A stretch of DNA of 64,000 nucleotides. It comes from Bacillota bacterium. Lineage in GTDB: Bacteria > Bacteroidota > Bacteroidia > Bacteroidales > Bacteroidaceae. The position numbers and the translations under genes are program-made. Location of the stretch: NCBI GenBank assembly GCA_023664625.1, contig JAMPFD010000003.1, positions 42,384 to 106,383 on the forward strand, in the 5' to 3' direction. The first letter of the stretch is position 1. Every line of letters begins with the position of its first letter. Shown in pieces: positions 54,257-62,717 of the stretch. The notes below the pieces were generated by a model. It was given only the letters and a program-made list of their open reading frames with translations. It made no database searches and was not told the DNA's origin.

Positions 54257-55438
54257 ATGAAATACACATTCCTTTTATTGTTCGCAGCTATTCTTCTTGT
54301 AGCCTGCAGCGATGATTTGTCCGCTCCGGATGTCAGCGAAAGCAACGAACTTTGTTATTTAGGTTATGTTCCAAAGGGAGTGCCTGAGGAAATACACCTT
54401 TCAAATGGGCTGACAGTCTACATGGACGTTGACAGCACATTCTTTTGGGGAGATGTTATTTTCTCAAAAGACCAGATAAGGGCATTCAGCACCTCCACCA
54501 GACGTCGCTCCGCCGCAGTGAAGGCACGTGTGAAATACTGGCCTGACAAGACCATTTATTATAACATTTCCTCAGACTTCGACTCTTATGACCAATCAAC
54601 TATCAGAACGGCATTGAGCAATCTCAGCACTCATACAGGCATAAACTTCATTGAGTCATCCTCCTGCCCTCAAAGGCATTTGGAATTTCATGTGTCCAAT
54701 GGCAATAGTTCTTATATAGGTATGCAAGATGATGGTAATGTCATAAACCTTGCCCGCTACCAGCCTGTAGGAGTTGCCATGCATGAAACAATGCATAGCC
54801 TGGGATATTTTCATGAGCAGTCAAGAACAGACAGAGATCAATATATAACTGTCTATTTTGAAAATATCGAAAATGACAAGAAGTCTAATTTTCATACTTA
54901 TCAAGAAGATGGCTATGAAGGATTCAATATTGGTGATTTTGATTATAACTCCATAATGATGTACGGCTCTGGGCATTTCTCGGCAAACGGTCAATATACA
55001 ATGAAGAGAAATGACACGATGAACAGCTATGGCGGCGGATATATCTATGCAAACAGAACAGCACTTTCAGAGGGAGACATAGCAGGACTTTACTTTATAT
55101 ATGGCCCCACAAAAGCAGTCAATAAAAGGGAAGTCATTGACGAATATTCAACCCTTGACTGCCAAGACATTACATATTCCAATACTGTCAGCTTCCTTGA
55201 CAGCAACGGTGAGCCTGTCGTGCTGAAATACCCGAGACTCATAGTAGCCGAATATGAATACTACCACCAACGGGCAGGAGACTCTTATGAGTACAAAACC
55301 GCATACACTTGTTATTTTACAGCACCGGCAGGTGTCAGTTCATACTCGCTTCCCACCACAAACTATTATTATGAGGAAGAAGGATATGGCATTTTCAGAC
55401 AATCATTTCACGACTACTATTCTATATTCAACTATTAA
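54257..55438 (+). CDS. Astacin-type (M12A) zinc metallopeptidase lipoprotein
   Basis: The 393-residue protein has a lipoprotein signal with lipobox LVAC (Cys17), so it should be anchored in the outer membrane or exported to the surface. The catalytic domain (about 88-285) shows the astacin signature HETMHSLGYFHEQSRTDRD with His176, Glu177, His180 and His186, and the Met-turn SIMMYG with Tyr236 as fifth ligand. About 100 residues follow, ending in Tyr-rich strands (YYHQRAGDSYEYKTAYTC) of unknown fold. The pro-region before residue 88 is short. It probably cleaves host or dietary proteins; the substrate is unknown. A small DUF4377 lipoprotein gene follows after 15 bp. Confidence 0.88.
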   Translation: MKYTFLLLFAAILLVACSDDLSAPDVSESNELCYLGYVPKGVPEEIHLSNGLTVYMDVDSTFFWGDVIFSKDQIRAFSTSTRRRSAAVKARVKYWPDKTIYYNISSDFDSYDQSTIRTALSNLSTHTGINFIESSSCPQRHLEFHVSNGNSSYIGMQDDGNVINLARYQPVGVAMHETMHSLGYFHEQSRTDRDQYITVYFENIENDKKSNFHTYQEDGYEGFNIGDFDYNSIMMYGSGHFSANGQYTMKRNDTMNSYGGGYIYANRTALSEGDIAGLYFIYGPTKAVNKREVIDEYSTLDCQDITYSNTVSFLDSNGEPVVLKYPRLIVAEYEYYHQRAGDSYEYKTAYTCYFTAPAGVSSYSLPTTNYYYEEEGYGIFRQSFHDYYSIFNY

Positions 55439-55453
55439 ACAATCTACTCAATC

Positions 55454-55816
55454 ATGAAAACAAAAATCAGTTTATTGTTCCTTCTGTTGTGTTCCGTCTT
55501 CATTCTGTCATCATGCAGCAATGACGATGATGACGATTCCACAGCAGTTACAATTTATGTGTCAGCAACAACAGGGACATACGAGATATTCGGTGGTGAC
55601 AGGCTCGAAGGTATGCGGATACGTGAAGAGGGAAGCACACGATGGAATTGTGTCCGCTTCGACCTCATATCGGGCTTTACTTACGAAAAAGGCAAAGCAT
55701 ACATACTGAGGGTCATGAAGACGAGAATCAGCAACCCACCACAGGATGACGCAGAAATGCATGAGTACAGACTGATAAGACAGCAGGTTGTGGAGGACAC
55801 ATCCGGTTGGGAATAA
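55454..55816 (+). CDS. DUF4377-like lipoprotein
   Basis: The 120-residue protein has a lipoprotein signal (MKTKISLLFLLLCSVFILSSC, Cys21) followed by an Asp-run (SNDDDDDS). The rest (CVRFDLISGFTYEKGKAYIL...EMHEYRLIRQQV) fits DUF4377, a small beta domain related to META/HslJ-type proteins. It lies 15 bp after the astacin gene and is likely co-expressed with it; whether it inhibits, chaperones or tethers that peptidase is untested. Confidence 0.72.
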   Translation: MKTKISLLFLLLCSVFILSSCSNDDDDDSTAVTIYVSATTGTYEIFGGDRLEGMRIREEGSTRWNCVRFDLISGFTYEKGKAYILRVMKTRISNPPQDDAEMHEYRLIRQQVVEDTSGWE

Positions 55817-56227
55817 CGGCATAGCTCCGTCGGATTTACGCTAAATACAAACCATATTCCGTTCTGATAAGTTTTCAAGAAAATCAGCAACATAAGTCAG
55901 TCAACAGGTTCAATCCCGAACCGGTCATTAAAACGCACCATGTATTCTTTGTTGCTTTCTTGTATGCTTGTCTGTATTCTTTTTGTCTTTTTCCGTTCAT
56001 GGCAACATATATGAAAAAACAAAAGGTAACCTTTCGCAGTGTGAAAGGTTACCTTTTACATTGTCAACCGTTACCTTTTACAACATGAAAGGCAACGGTT
56101 TGCCATATTATATTCCTATCCTCTGCAACATACTCTTATACAACGCATTACAAACAATGACATTTCTCCGTCTCTTCGTCGTGGGAATAAACTCCCGAAG
56201 CGATGCCGGACGGATTCCGCAAAGCCG
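55817..56227. other. Convergent intergenic region with array A9
   Basis: It holds array A9 (56021-56108). No terminator with a good T-run was found for either flanking gene. Confidence 0.5.
56021..56108. repeat. 22-bp array A9, four units
   Basis: Units start at 56021, 56043, 56065 and 56087. Cores are AAAAGGTAACCTTT, GAAAGGTTACCTTT, CAACCGTTACCTTT and GAAAGGCAACGGTT. Confidence 0.85.
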
Positions 56228-57439
56228 TCATGCGAACACGAGAGTCTCTATTGTCTCAGGGCGGAAGAGGTCGTTGGCAACAGCAAGGATGTCGTCTGCC
56301 GTGACCCTGTCTATATCCTCGCAGAGAGTACGGACATCCTTCTCCCATCCATAGTGGAGGAACGACTTCGCGAAGTCGAGCGTGAAGCCCTCACGGGAGT
56401 CGCACGCCAGGGCTATCTGTCCCCTCAGCTGGCGTTTTGCCTGTTGCAGCTGACGCGGCGAAAGAGGTTTCTTCATGAGACGGTCAAGCTCGCGGCGTAC
56501 GATGCGCAGGCATCTCTTGACATCATGAGGATCACAGCCGAAATAGACGGACCACATACCTGTGTCGGCGAAGCTCGCCATGCCGCTCTCCACGGTGTAG
56601 ACAAGTCCGTGCCTCTCCCTCAGTGCCATGTTAAGGCGTGAGGACATGGCAGGGCCTCCGAGGATATTGTTGAGGAGATAGAGCGTTATGCGCCGCGGAT
56701 GATGTATGTCGTATGCCCTGCGCCCAAGCAGGACATGAGCCTGGTGAGTGCCGCTTACGGATATTTCATTCGCCACGGGAGGCTCAAACGCAGGCTGACT
56801 TCCCGCCTCAGAGACGGCAATGTCCCTGTGACACCGTGCCAGCGTCCGCCGGAGCTGTTCAAAGGAGATGTCCCCGTTGATGAAGAACACTGCATTGCCG
56901 GGACGGTAGAGACGTTTCGTGAAGCGCAGGGCATCGTCTGTCGAGAACGAGCGGACGGTCTCCTTCGTTCCGAGCACACTGTGGCCGAGAGGATGGCCGC
57001 GGAAGATGCGGTTCTCAAACTCGTCGTAGATAAGTTCCGCCGGCGAGTCGTTGTAGGACTCTATCTCGTCACAGATGACCTCCTTTTCCTTCTCCAGTTC
57101 CGCCTCGGGAAATACGGAGCGGAAGACCATGTCAGTGAGCAAATCCACGGCACGCGGAAGATGTTCCTTCAGGCAGGCGCAGTAATAGACCGTCGATTCC
57201 TTGTTGGTATAGGCGTTAAGTTCGCCGCCGACACTCTCTATGCACTGTATCACCTGCCACGCCTTTCTGCCCGAAGTTCCCTTGAAGGAGGCGTGCTCAC
57301 AGAAGTGCGCCAGCCCCTCCTCTCCCTGCCGCTCATCGCGTGTGCCGGCCTTTACGGCATAGCCGCAGTAGACCACGTTGCCCTGGGAAGGATGGTGTAT
57401 GATGCGGAGTCCGTTGTCAAGTGTGAAAGTATTATACAT
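56228..57439 (-). CDS. M16-family zinc peptidase
   Basis: The 403-residue protein begins MYNTFTLDNGLRIIHHP, the usual start of processing-peptidase-like M16 proteins, and has the inverted zinc motif HFCEH in EEGLAHFCEHASFKGT plus the distal Glu in EVICDEIESYNDSPAE. The C-terminal half is the second, non-catalytic M16 domain (PAMSSRLNMALRERHGLVYTV). I use ATG 57439; a GTG at 57469 would add ten residues. There is no signal peptide, so it may be cytoplasmic. It follows the transporter gene after about 45 bp. Confidence 0.88.
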   Translation of the reverse strand: MYNTFTLDNGLRIIHHPSQGNVVYCGYAVKAGTRDERQGEEGLAHFCEHASFKGTSGRKAWQVIQCIESVGGELNAYTNKESTVYYCACLKEHLPRAVDLLTDMVFRSVFPEAELEKEKEVICDEIESYNDSPAELIYDEFENRIFRGHPLGHSVLGTKETVRSFSTDDALRFTKRLYRPGNAVFFINGDISFEQLRRTLARCHRDIAVSEAGSQPAFEPPVANEISVSGTHQAHVLLGRRAYDIHHPRRITLYLLNNILGGPAMSSRLNMALRERHGLVYTVESGMASFADTGMWSVYFGCDPHDVKRCLRIVRRELDRLMKKPLSPRQLQQAKRQLRGQIALACDSREGFTLDFAKSFLHYGWEKDVRTLCEDIDRVTADDILAVANDLFRPETIETLVFA

Positions 57440-57483
57440 CTGTTTTTGGATTTTTATTTCTTTTGCCACAGGAAAGCCACTTT

Positions 57484-58875
57484 TTACAGCAGTTCATTTA
57501 CGAAAATGACGAGAATAAGTACGGGAATGACCCAGCTTACCAGGAAATAAAATACTTCCGGGAACCGACGGAGATCTATCCTGCCGTCGTTGGTAAGCAT
57601 TCGCACAACTTCCTTCTCCCCGAACTTCCGCATAAGGAGGCACATGAAAATCGCACCGACGGGCATGGCGAACTTTGCCACGAAGAAGTCAAAAAGGTCA
57701 AAGATTCCCATGCCCGACACTGTCACTCCGCTCCATTCTCCGAAAGACATTGAGCAGGCGAAGCCGGCAAGACAGGTGGCGAGGCCTATGCCGGCGACAG
57801 CGTTCCGGCGCCTGATCCCGAACCTCTCCGACACGAATGCCGTGGTGATCTCAAGCATGGAGATGCTCGAAGTCAGGGCTGCCATGGTGAGGAGAAGGTA
57901 GAAAAGCAATGTCACGATGTAGCACAGCCACGGTGTGGCACCAAAGGCTTGGTTGAAGACATTAGGCAATGTTATGAACACAAGTGACGGTCCGGCATCA
58001 GGATTGATGCCGACGGACATCGCTGCCGGGAAGATTATTATGCCTGCCACTATCGCTACCATTGTGTCTATGGCGGCAATGTTGAAGGCATCCTTGACGA
58101 TGTTCTCCTCGTTTGAGAAGTACGAGGCGTATGTCATAAGACAGCCGATGCCCACGCTCAGCGTGAAAAACGCCTGCCCCATTGCACTCAGAGCCACATC
58201 GGTGGTTATTTTCGAGAAATCGGGACAGAAGAGGAACTCCAGTCCTTTTGACGCATCAGGCAGCGAGAGTGAGCAGACGGCAAGGACAATGAGCAGGATG
58301 AAGAGCACCGGCATCATTATTTTCGACCCGCGCTCGATTCCTTTCTGCACACCCATCACCGTGATTGCCGCGGTGATGATCACGAATGCCACAAGCCATA
58401 CGACAGGCACTACAGGGTCGGAGGAGAACTCTGCAAAGGCTTTTCCTGTCTCCTCCACTGTCATTCCCATCATTCCGCCAACACCGGCAGAGGCGGTATA
58501 GCCGAGAGTCCATCCTGCCACGACACTGTAATAGGAGAGCAGCATGAAGCCTGCAAGGACACACATCGCACCGGTAAGATAGAAAAGGAAGGCGAGAGGC
58601 CGGGAGACAGAGACCTCACGGCTGTCGGACAGCCGCCTGAAAGTGGCATGGCAGTTGGTTCGTGACTTTCTTCCGAGAGCCATTTCGCATATAAGCACTG
58701 GCACCGCCACGGTCATTATGAACCCTATGTAAAGGAGTATGAATGCTGCTCCGCCGTGTGCGCCTGTCTCACAGGGGAAGCGCCATATATTGCCCAGCCC
58801 CACTGCACTGCCCGCAGCAGCAAGAACGGCACCCATACGTGAGCCGAAAGTTGCTCTCTTATCCATGTTTTCCAT
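57484..58875 (-). CDS. Sodium-dependent transporter of the NSS (SNF) family
   Basis: The protein (463 residues, about 11-12 helices) begins MENMDKRATFGSRMGAVLAAAGSAVGLGNIWRFPCETGAHGGAAF, the TM1 signature of the LeuT-like family with the sodium-binding GSAVGLGNIWRFP core. It imports a small amino acid or related compound with sodium. The upstream ATG at 58917 lies inside the terminator of the S46 gene and is rejected; ATG 58866 (MDKRATF) is also possible. Confidence 0.88.
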   Translation of the reverse strand: MENMDKRATFGSRMGAVLAAAGSAVGLGNIWRFPCETGAHGGAAFILLYIGFIMTVAVPVLICEMALGRKSRTNCHATFRRLSDSREVSVSRPLAFLFYLTGAMCVLAGFMLLSYYSVVAGWTLGYTASAGVGGMMGMTVEETGKAFAEFSSDPVVPVVWLVAFVIITAAITVMGVQKGIERGSKIMMPVLFILLIVLAVCSLSLPDASKGLEFLFCPDFSKITTDVALSAMGQAFFTLSVGIGCLMTYASYFSNEENIVKDAFNIAAIDTMVAIVAGIIIFPAAMSVGINPDAGPSLVFITLPNVFNQAFGATPWLCYIVTLLFYLLLTMAALTSSISMLEITTAFVSERFGIRRRNAVAGIGLATCLAGFACSMSFGEWSGVTVSGMGIFDLFDFFVAKFAMPVGAIFMCLLMRKFGEKEVVRMLTNDGRIDLRRFPEVFYFLVSWVIPVLILVIFVNELL

Positions 58876-58895
58876 GTAGGGATATTTATGATTAA

Positions 58896-58931
58896 AAGGG
58901 TTTGCAGCTGCTTCCACAGTTGCAAACCCTT
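58896..58931 (-). terminator. Rho-independent terminator after the S46 peptidase gene
   Basis: On the minus strand AAGGGTTTGCA pairs with TGCAAACCCTT (11 bp, perfect), followed by TTTT, about 20 bp after the stop at 58952. Confidence 0.82.
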
Positions 58932-58951
58932 GCTCTTTTCGTTATTTATGA

Positions 58952-61087
58952 TTATCTGTTGATTTCGTTTATGAGACGGTCAGCCTTGCCCCACTTGTCC
59001 ATCATGAAGAGGACATAGCGTATATCCACGCAGATACAGCGTGCGAGGGTGGCGTCGAAGAATATGTCGGCGGAGAGAGAGTCCCAGTTTCCGTCGAAGG
59101 CAAGGCCTATGAGACGGTTGTTGCCGTCAAACACCGGAGAGCCGGAATTGCCGCCGGTGATGTCGTTGCTCGTGAGGAAGCAGAGGTTCATCGTTCCGCT
59201 GACAGGATCGTTGTACTGGCCGAAGTCCTTTGCAGAGAAGAGCTCGTGCATGACCGGCTCTGCATAGTACTCGAAGTTATAGTCCTTTCCAGCAGTCTTC
59301 TCATCACCGAGAAGCATCTTCTTGTAGAGTGAGGAAGGCTCTGTATAGTAGCTGCTCTTCTTGCCGTTGAGGAGGTATCCGCCGACTTGTCCGTAGGACA
59401 TGCGGAGCGTGAAGTTGGCATCGGAATAGTGAGGCATGTCTTCCTCCATGCGGATTTTCGCATCGCAGAGCATGCGCTCCTGGTCATCGACGGTCTGGAA
59501 GATTTCCTCTGTGCCCTTGCGGATGAGCTGCATGGTGGCAAGAAGGTCCTGACCCATCTGCACGGCGATGTCGGAAGACATCTCTTTCTGCACTTTCTTC
59601 TTATTGAAGAAGATTGGCTCCGGGGACATCAGGCGTGACCGGTAGAGCTTCTCCACATAACCTTCATAGTCGTTGCCGATGGTCTTGTAGAACTCCGGAA
59701 CATATTCTTCCGGCACCTGCTCCTTATAATTCTTAAGGAGAGCGACGAGGATATCTTTCTCCGTTGCAAGGTCCCAGGTCTCGGAATTGTCCTTGAACTG
59801 ATTGTACTGCTTCTTCTTGTTGTTCTCCGGACCATAGACAGGGGCACCCATGGCGTAACGCATGGCACGTGTGACAATCTCGTTTGTGCGCCCGAAAGTC
59901 TCCATGAAATAAGTCAGAGCCTTACGCTTATCCGTCAGTTTGCCGTAAAGCTCACCGAGACTGTCTATGTCAAGCTCGCCCTTCAGGTAGCCTGTGCTGT
60001 CCTGATAGTGCTTGATGAGAGCTTCATGGCGCTGCTTAAGCCCGATGATGTCAAGGGAATCAATACATTTGTTCATGCCGAGGGCATTCTTCCAGTAGTT
60101 CGCACTCTGCGCATACTTTGAGTCATACTTGATACGGACGGCCTCATCGGCACGCATGTGGCGGAGCATCTCACGCTGCCTTACCGTGCGGACCTGATGG
60201 CGCGGAGCATTGCTGGCATCGCGCATCAGCTGGATGCCGAAGCTGGAGAGATAGCGTTCGGTGCTTCCCGGATAGCCCATTGTCATGGCGAAGTCGCCTT
60301 CCTTATAGCCCTCGTTGCTAACACTGGCATAGACTTCCGGATGGTAAGGAACGTTGTCCTTGGAATATTTTGCCGGTCCTCCTGTCTTCGGGTCACAGTA
60401 GACGCGGAAGACAGAGAAGTCGCAGGTCTGGCGCGGCCACATCCAGTTGTCTGTCTCACCACCGAATTTGCCCATGGACTTAGGAATTGCGAAGACGAGG
60501 CGCACGTCATAGAAGTCACGGTAAGTTGTGAGATAGTATTTGTTCCCCTCATAGAAAGGCTTTAGCTCCACGCGCAGTGTGGAGTCTTCCTTATGGACAC
60601 GTTCCTGTTCAACGGACTCAAGGGAATCGATGAGTGCCTCACGGCGGGAGTACGGGAGACTGTTGATATTATGTTTCATGACTTCGTCAGTATAGTCGCG
60701 CTGTGAAATCATGAACGCCACAAAGAGGTTCTCGTTAGGAAGCTCCTCCTCAAAGGACTTGCTTACGAAGCCGTTGAGCATGTAGTCATGCTCAACAGTC
60801 GAATGGGAGCGTATCGCTTCGAAACCGCAATGATGGTTTGTGAATACGAGTCCGTCCCTGGATACAACCACTCCGGAACAGAAGCCGCCGAAGTTCACGA
60901 CAGACTTGACTATGGCGTCGGAGTCATTGTACAACTGTCCGTAAGGCAGATGATAACCTTCCGTCTGCATCTTCTCGTAGACTGCCTGCGGAAGGTTGGA
61001 GAGCGTCCACATTCCCTCGTCAGCCTTTGCCTGGAAAGCACTGAAGAATGACTGTGCGAGGAAAGCGATAATAAATAGTTTTCTCAT
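58952..61087 (-). CDS. S46-family dipeptidyl peptidase (DPP7-like)
   Basis: The 711-residue periplasmic exopeptidase removes dipeptides from peptides to feed amino-acid fermentation. It has a signal peptide (cleaving near AFQAKA), the catalytic His in FTNHHCGFEAIRSH (His86), and the nucleophile in GGNSGSPVFDG. The position corresponding to residue 673 of P. gingivalis enzymes, 18 residues after the catalytic Ser, is Gly (in FDGNW). Gly there marks DPP7, which prefers hydrophobic P1 residues; Arg marks DPP11. It ends in a hairpin terminator. Confidence 0.92.
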   Translation of the reverse strand: MRKLFIIAFLAQSFFSAFQAKADEGMWTLSNLPQAVYEKMQTEGYHLPYGQLYNDSDAIVKSVVNFGGFCSGVVVSRDGLVFTNHHCGFEAIRSHSTVEHDYMLNGFVSKSFEEELPNENLFVAFMISQRDYTDEVMKHNINSLPYSRREALIDSLESVEQERVHKEDSTLRVELKPFYEGNKYYLTTYRDFYDVRLVFAIPKSMGKFGGETDNWMWPRQTCDFSVFRVYCDPKTGGPAKYSKDNVPYHPEVYASVSNEGYKEGDFAMTMGYPGSTERYLSSFGIQLMRDASNAPRHQVRTVRQREMLRHMRADEAVRIKYDSKYAQSANYWKNALGMNKCIDSLDIIGLKQRHEALIKHYQDSTGYLKGELDIDSLGELYGKLTDKRKALTYFMETFGRTNEIVTRAMRYAMGAPVYGPENNKKKQYNQFKDNSETWDLATEKDILVALLKNYKEQVPEEYVPEFYKTIGNDYEGYVEKLYRSRLMSPEPIFFNKKKVQKEMSSDIAVQMGQDLLATMQLIRKGTEEIFQTVDDQERMLCDAKIRMEEDMPHYSDANFTLRMSYGQVGGYLLNGKKSSYYTEPSSLYKKMLLGDEKTAGKDYNFEYYAEPVMHELFSAKDFGQYNDPVSGTMNLCFLTSNDITGGNSGSPVFDGNNRLIGLAFDGNWDSLSADIFFDATLARCICVDIRYVLFMMDKWGKADRLINEINR

Positions 61088-61244
61088 TGTCTTTATTTAA
61101 TTTTTAATGGTTTATTCATCTGAAAAATCACTTTTTTCATTGCGTGACGGCTTAGCTCTGCCCGCCTTTCTGCTGCATTTCTGTCAACCTCCTGACAGTC
61201 AGAATGCAGCTCATTCCTTAGCAGGGAAGACATTATTCCTTGCC

Positions 61245-62651
61245 TCAGAATCTTACGGAGAATGCTCCTCCGATGGTGAAGTATGTCATCTGTTTCTTCA
61301 AACCGGCATACATTGCCGTCTCACCGGCCTGTCCCACGGCCGTCACCGAAGACCTTGTATAAGTGTATCCGCACTTGGACATATCGACGTCGGCAAAGAT
61401 TTTCCATGCAAAATTCTCCCGGTAACGCCATGAAGCACTGATTCCGGCCACCCAGTTGACGGCACTTCCTCCTCTGACCCTCATGACTTCCAGAGATGAA
61501 GGGCTGTCTTTCATTACGCTGATACCGTCGGAAAGACGCACTCCGCAAAGCATCTTGGCACCCAGGGAGATGCTTCTGCCGATGGGAAGATTGCCGTAAA
61601 CGCCGGCATCGAGCGCCACATCAGTGAACGTATTGTCATCAATGTATGCCGTTCCGCCATAATTTTCCGCCAAAGACGGAATGTCAGCAGGAGTCACTGT
61701 GACACGTGCCATACCGCCAAAGCCTATGTTTCTGTTAGGGAAATAAGCCCCTTCAATGCCCGCCACTGTACTTGTGCATAATCCAATGCCCTCCTCCATG
61801 CCGTCATTACCGGGAAAATGCATCGTTCCAGGATGCAGTCCGACCCCCATCTGTACATCCATGAACGACGGACACGCGTCTGACGGCGGCCCGGACAGTT
61901 CAAGACGCTGCAGTCCGCGGTTACCATAAATCAGGTCACTGACAAAATATCCGAGTTCAGCGGACATGATTCCTATTCCAGCCCCTGCCATAACGTCGCT
62001 GACCCAGTGGCGGTTATGAGCCACACGGAGCACACTTGTGCCTGTGGCCACGGCATATCCGCCCACAGAAAACCATGGGGAGCGGGTCATTCCATATTCC
62101 TTATGGATGACTGTCGCCGCAGCAAAAGCCGTTGCCGCATGACCGGAGGGGAAGGACTTTGTGTCAGAATTGTCCGGCCGCGGCTCACATGAGGCACGCT
62201 TTGCCACGCTCACGGCAGCGGCCATGATGACGTTTGACGCCAACGCCGACGTCACAAAGCGCGGCCAGTCGGAACGTCCTTCATACCCTGCGAGCTTCAG
62301 TCCCGCAATCAGCGCATACGGAGCAAAGCGCGTATAGTTCTCCAATTCATGCCTGCCGTTGCTTGTCACTACGGTACACGTCGGTGAAAAGGGCTGCTTT
62401 TCCTCTTTTACAACAATGGCAGAGAGCACTATCGGCACTCCGGCGTATGTCACATCACGCTTCCAACCGTAATACTTTCCCTTCTTTCCCATGTCAAGAC
62501 ATTCCTCGCCAAGGAAGTTCCGGCAATGCGGCAGTGAATCCCCGTTCATTGAAGAGTCAGCACACGACATGCCTGCAGTACCGGCATACGTCCAGGAAGA
62601 ACATATCACGGCCACAGCCGCGGCAATGGTTCTCAGTATTACAGTAACCAT
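61245..62651 (-). CDS. Exported PAP2-family phosphatase with C-terminal outer-membrane-like region
   Basis: The 468-residue protein has an N-terminal signal sequence and a PAP2 acid-phosphatase domain (about 110-235) with KRASCEPRPDN, FPSGHAATAFA and LRVAHNRHWVSDV, carrying the conserved Lys, Arg, Pro, Ser-Gly-His and His-Asp residues. Residues about 250-468 form alternating strands that end in the aromatic pattern FTIGGAFSVRF, typical of outer-membrane barrels. A fusion of a PAP2 domain with a barrel is found in some Bacteroidetes lipid A or undecaprenyl phosphatases; the substrate here is unknown. Confidence 0.78.
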   Translation of the reverse strand: MVTVILRTIAAAVAVICSSWTYAGTAGMSCADSSMNGDSLPHCRNFLGEECLDMGKKGKYYGWKRDVTYAGVPIVLSAIVVKEEKQPFSPTCTVVTSNGRHELENYTRFAPYALIAGLKLAGYEGRSDWPRFVTSALASNVIMAAAVSVAKRASCEPRPDNSDTKSFPSGHAATAFAAATVIHKEYGMTRSPWFSVGGYAVATGTSVLRVAHNRHWVSDVMAGAGIGIMSAELGYFVSDLIYGNRGLQRLELSGPPSDACPSFMDVQMGVGLHPGTMHFPGNDGMEEGIGLCTSTVAGIEGAYFPNRNIGFGGMARVTVTPADIPSLAENYGGTAYIDDNTFTDVALDAGVYGNLPIGRSISLGAKMLCGVRLSDGISVMKDSPSSLEVMRVRGGSAVNWVAGISASWRYRENFAWKIFADVDMSKCGYTYTRSSVTAVGQAGETAMYAGLKKQMTYFTIGGAFSVRF

Positions 62652-62717
62652 AATATAATATTATATGTGTCGCTTCCTGTTCACTCTGCACACGTTATGC
62701 AATGCATTGCGTCACAG

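Noticed and set aside
55968-56354. 128-codon open frame on the plus strand
   Set aside because: It spans array A9 and the antisense of the M16 gene end; no family resemblance.
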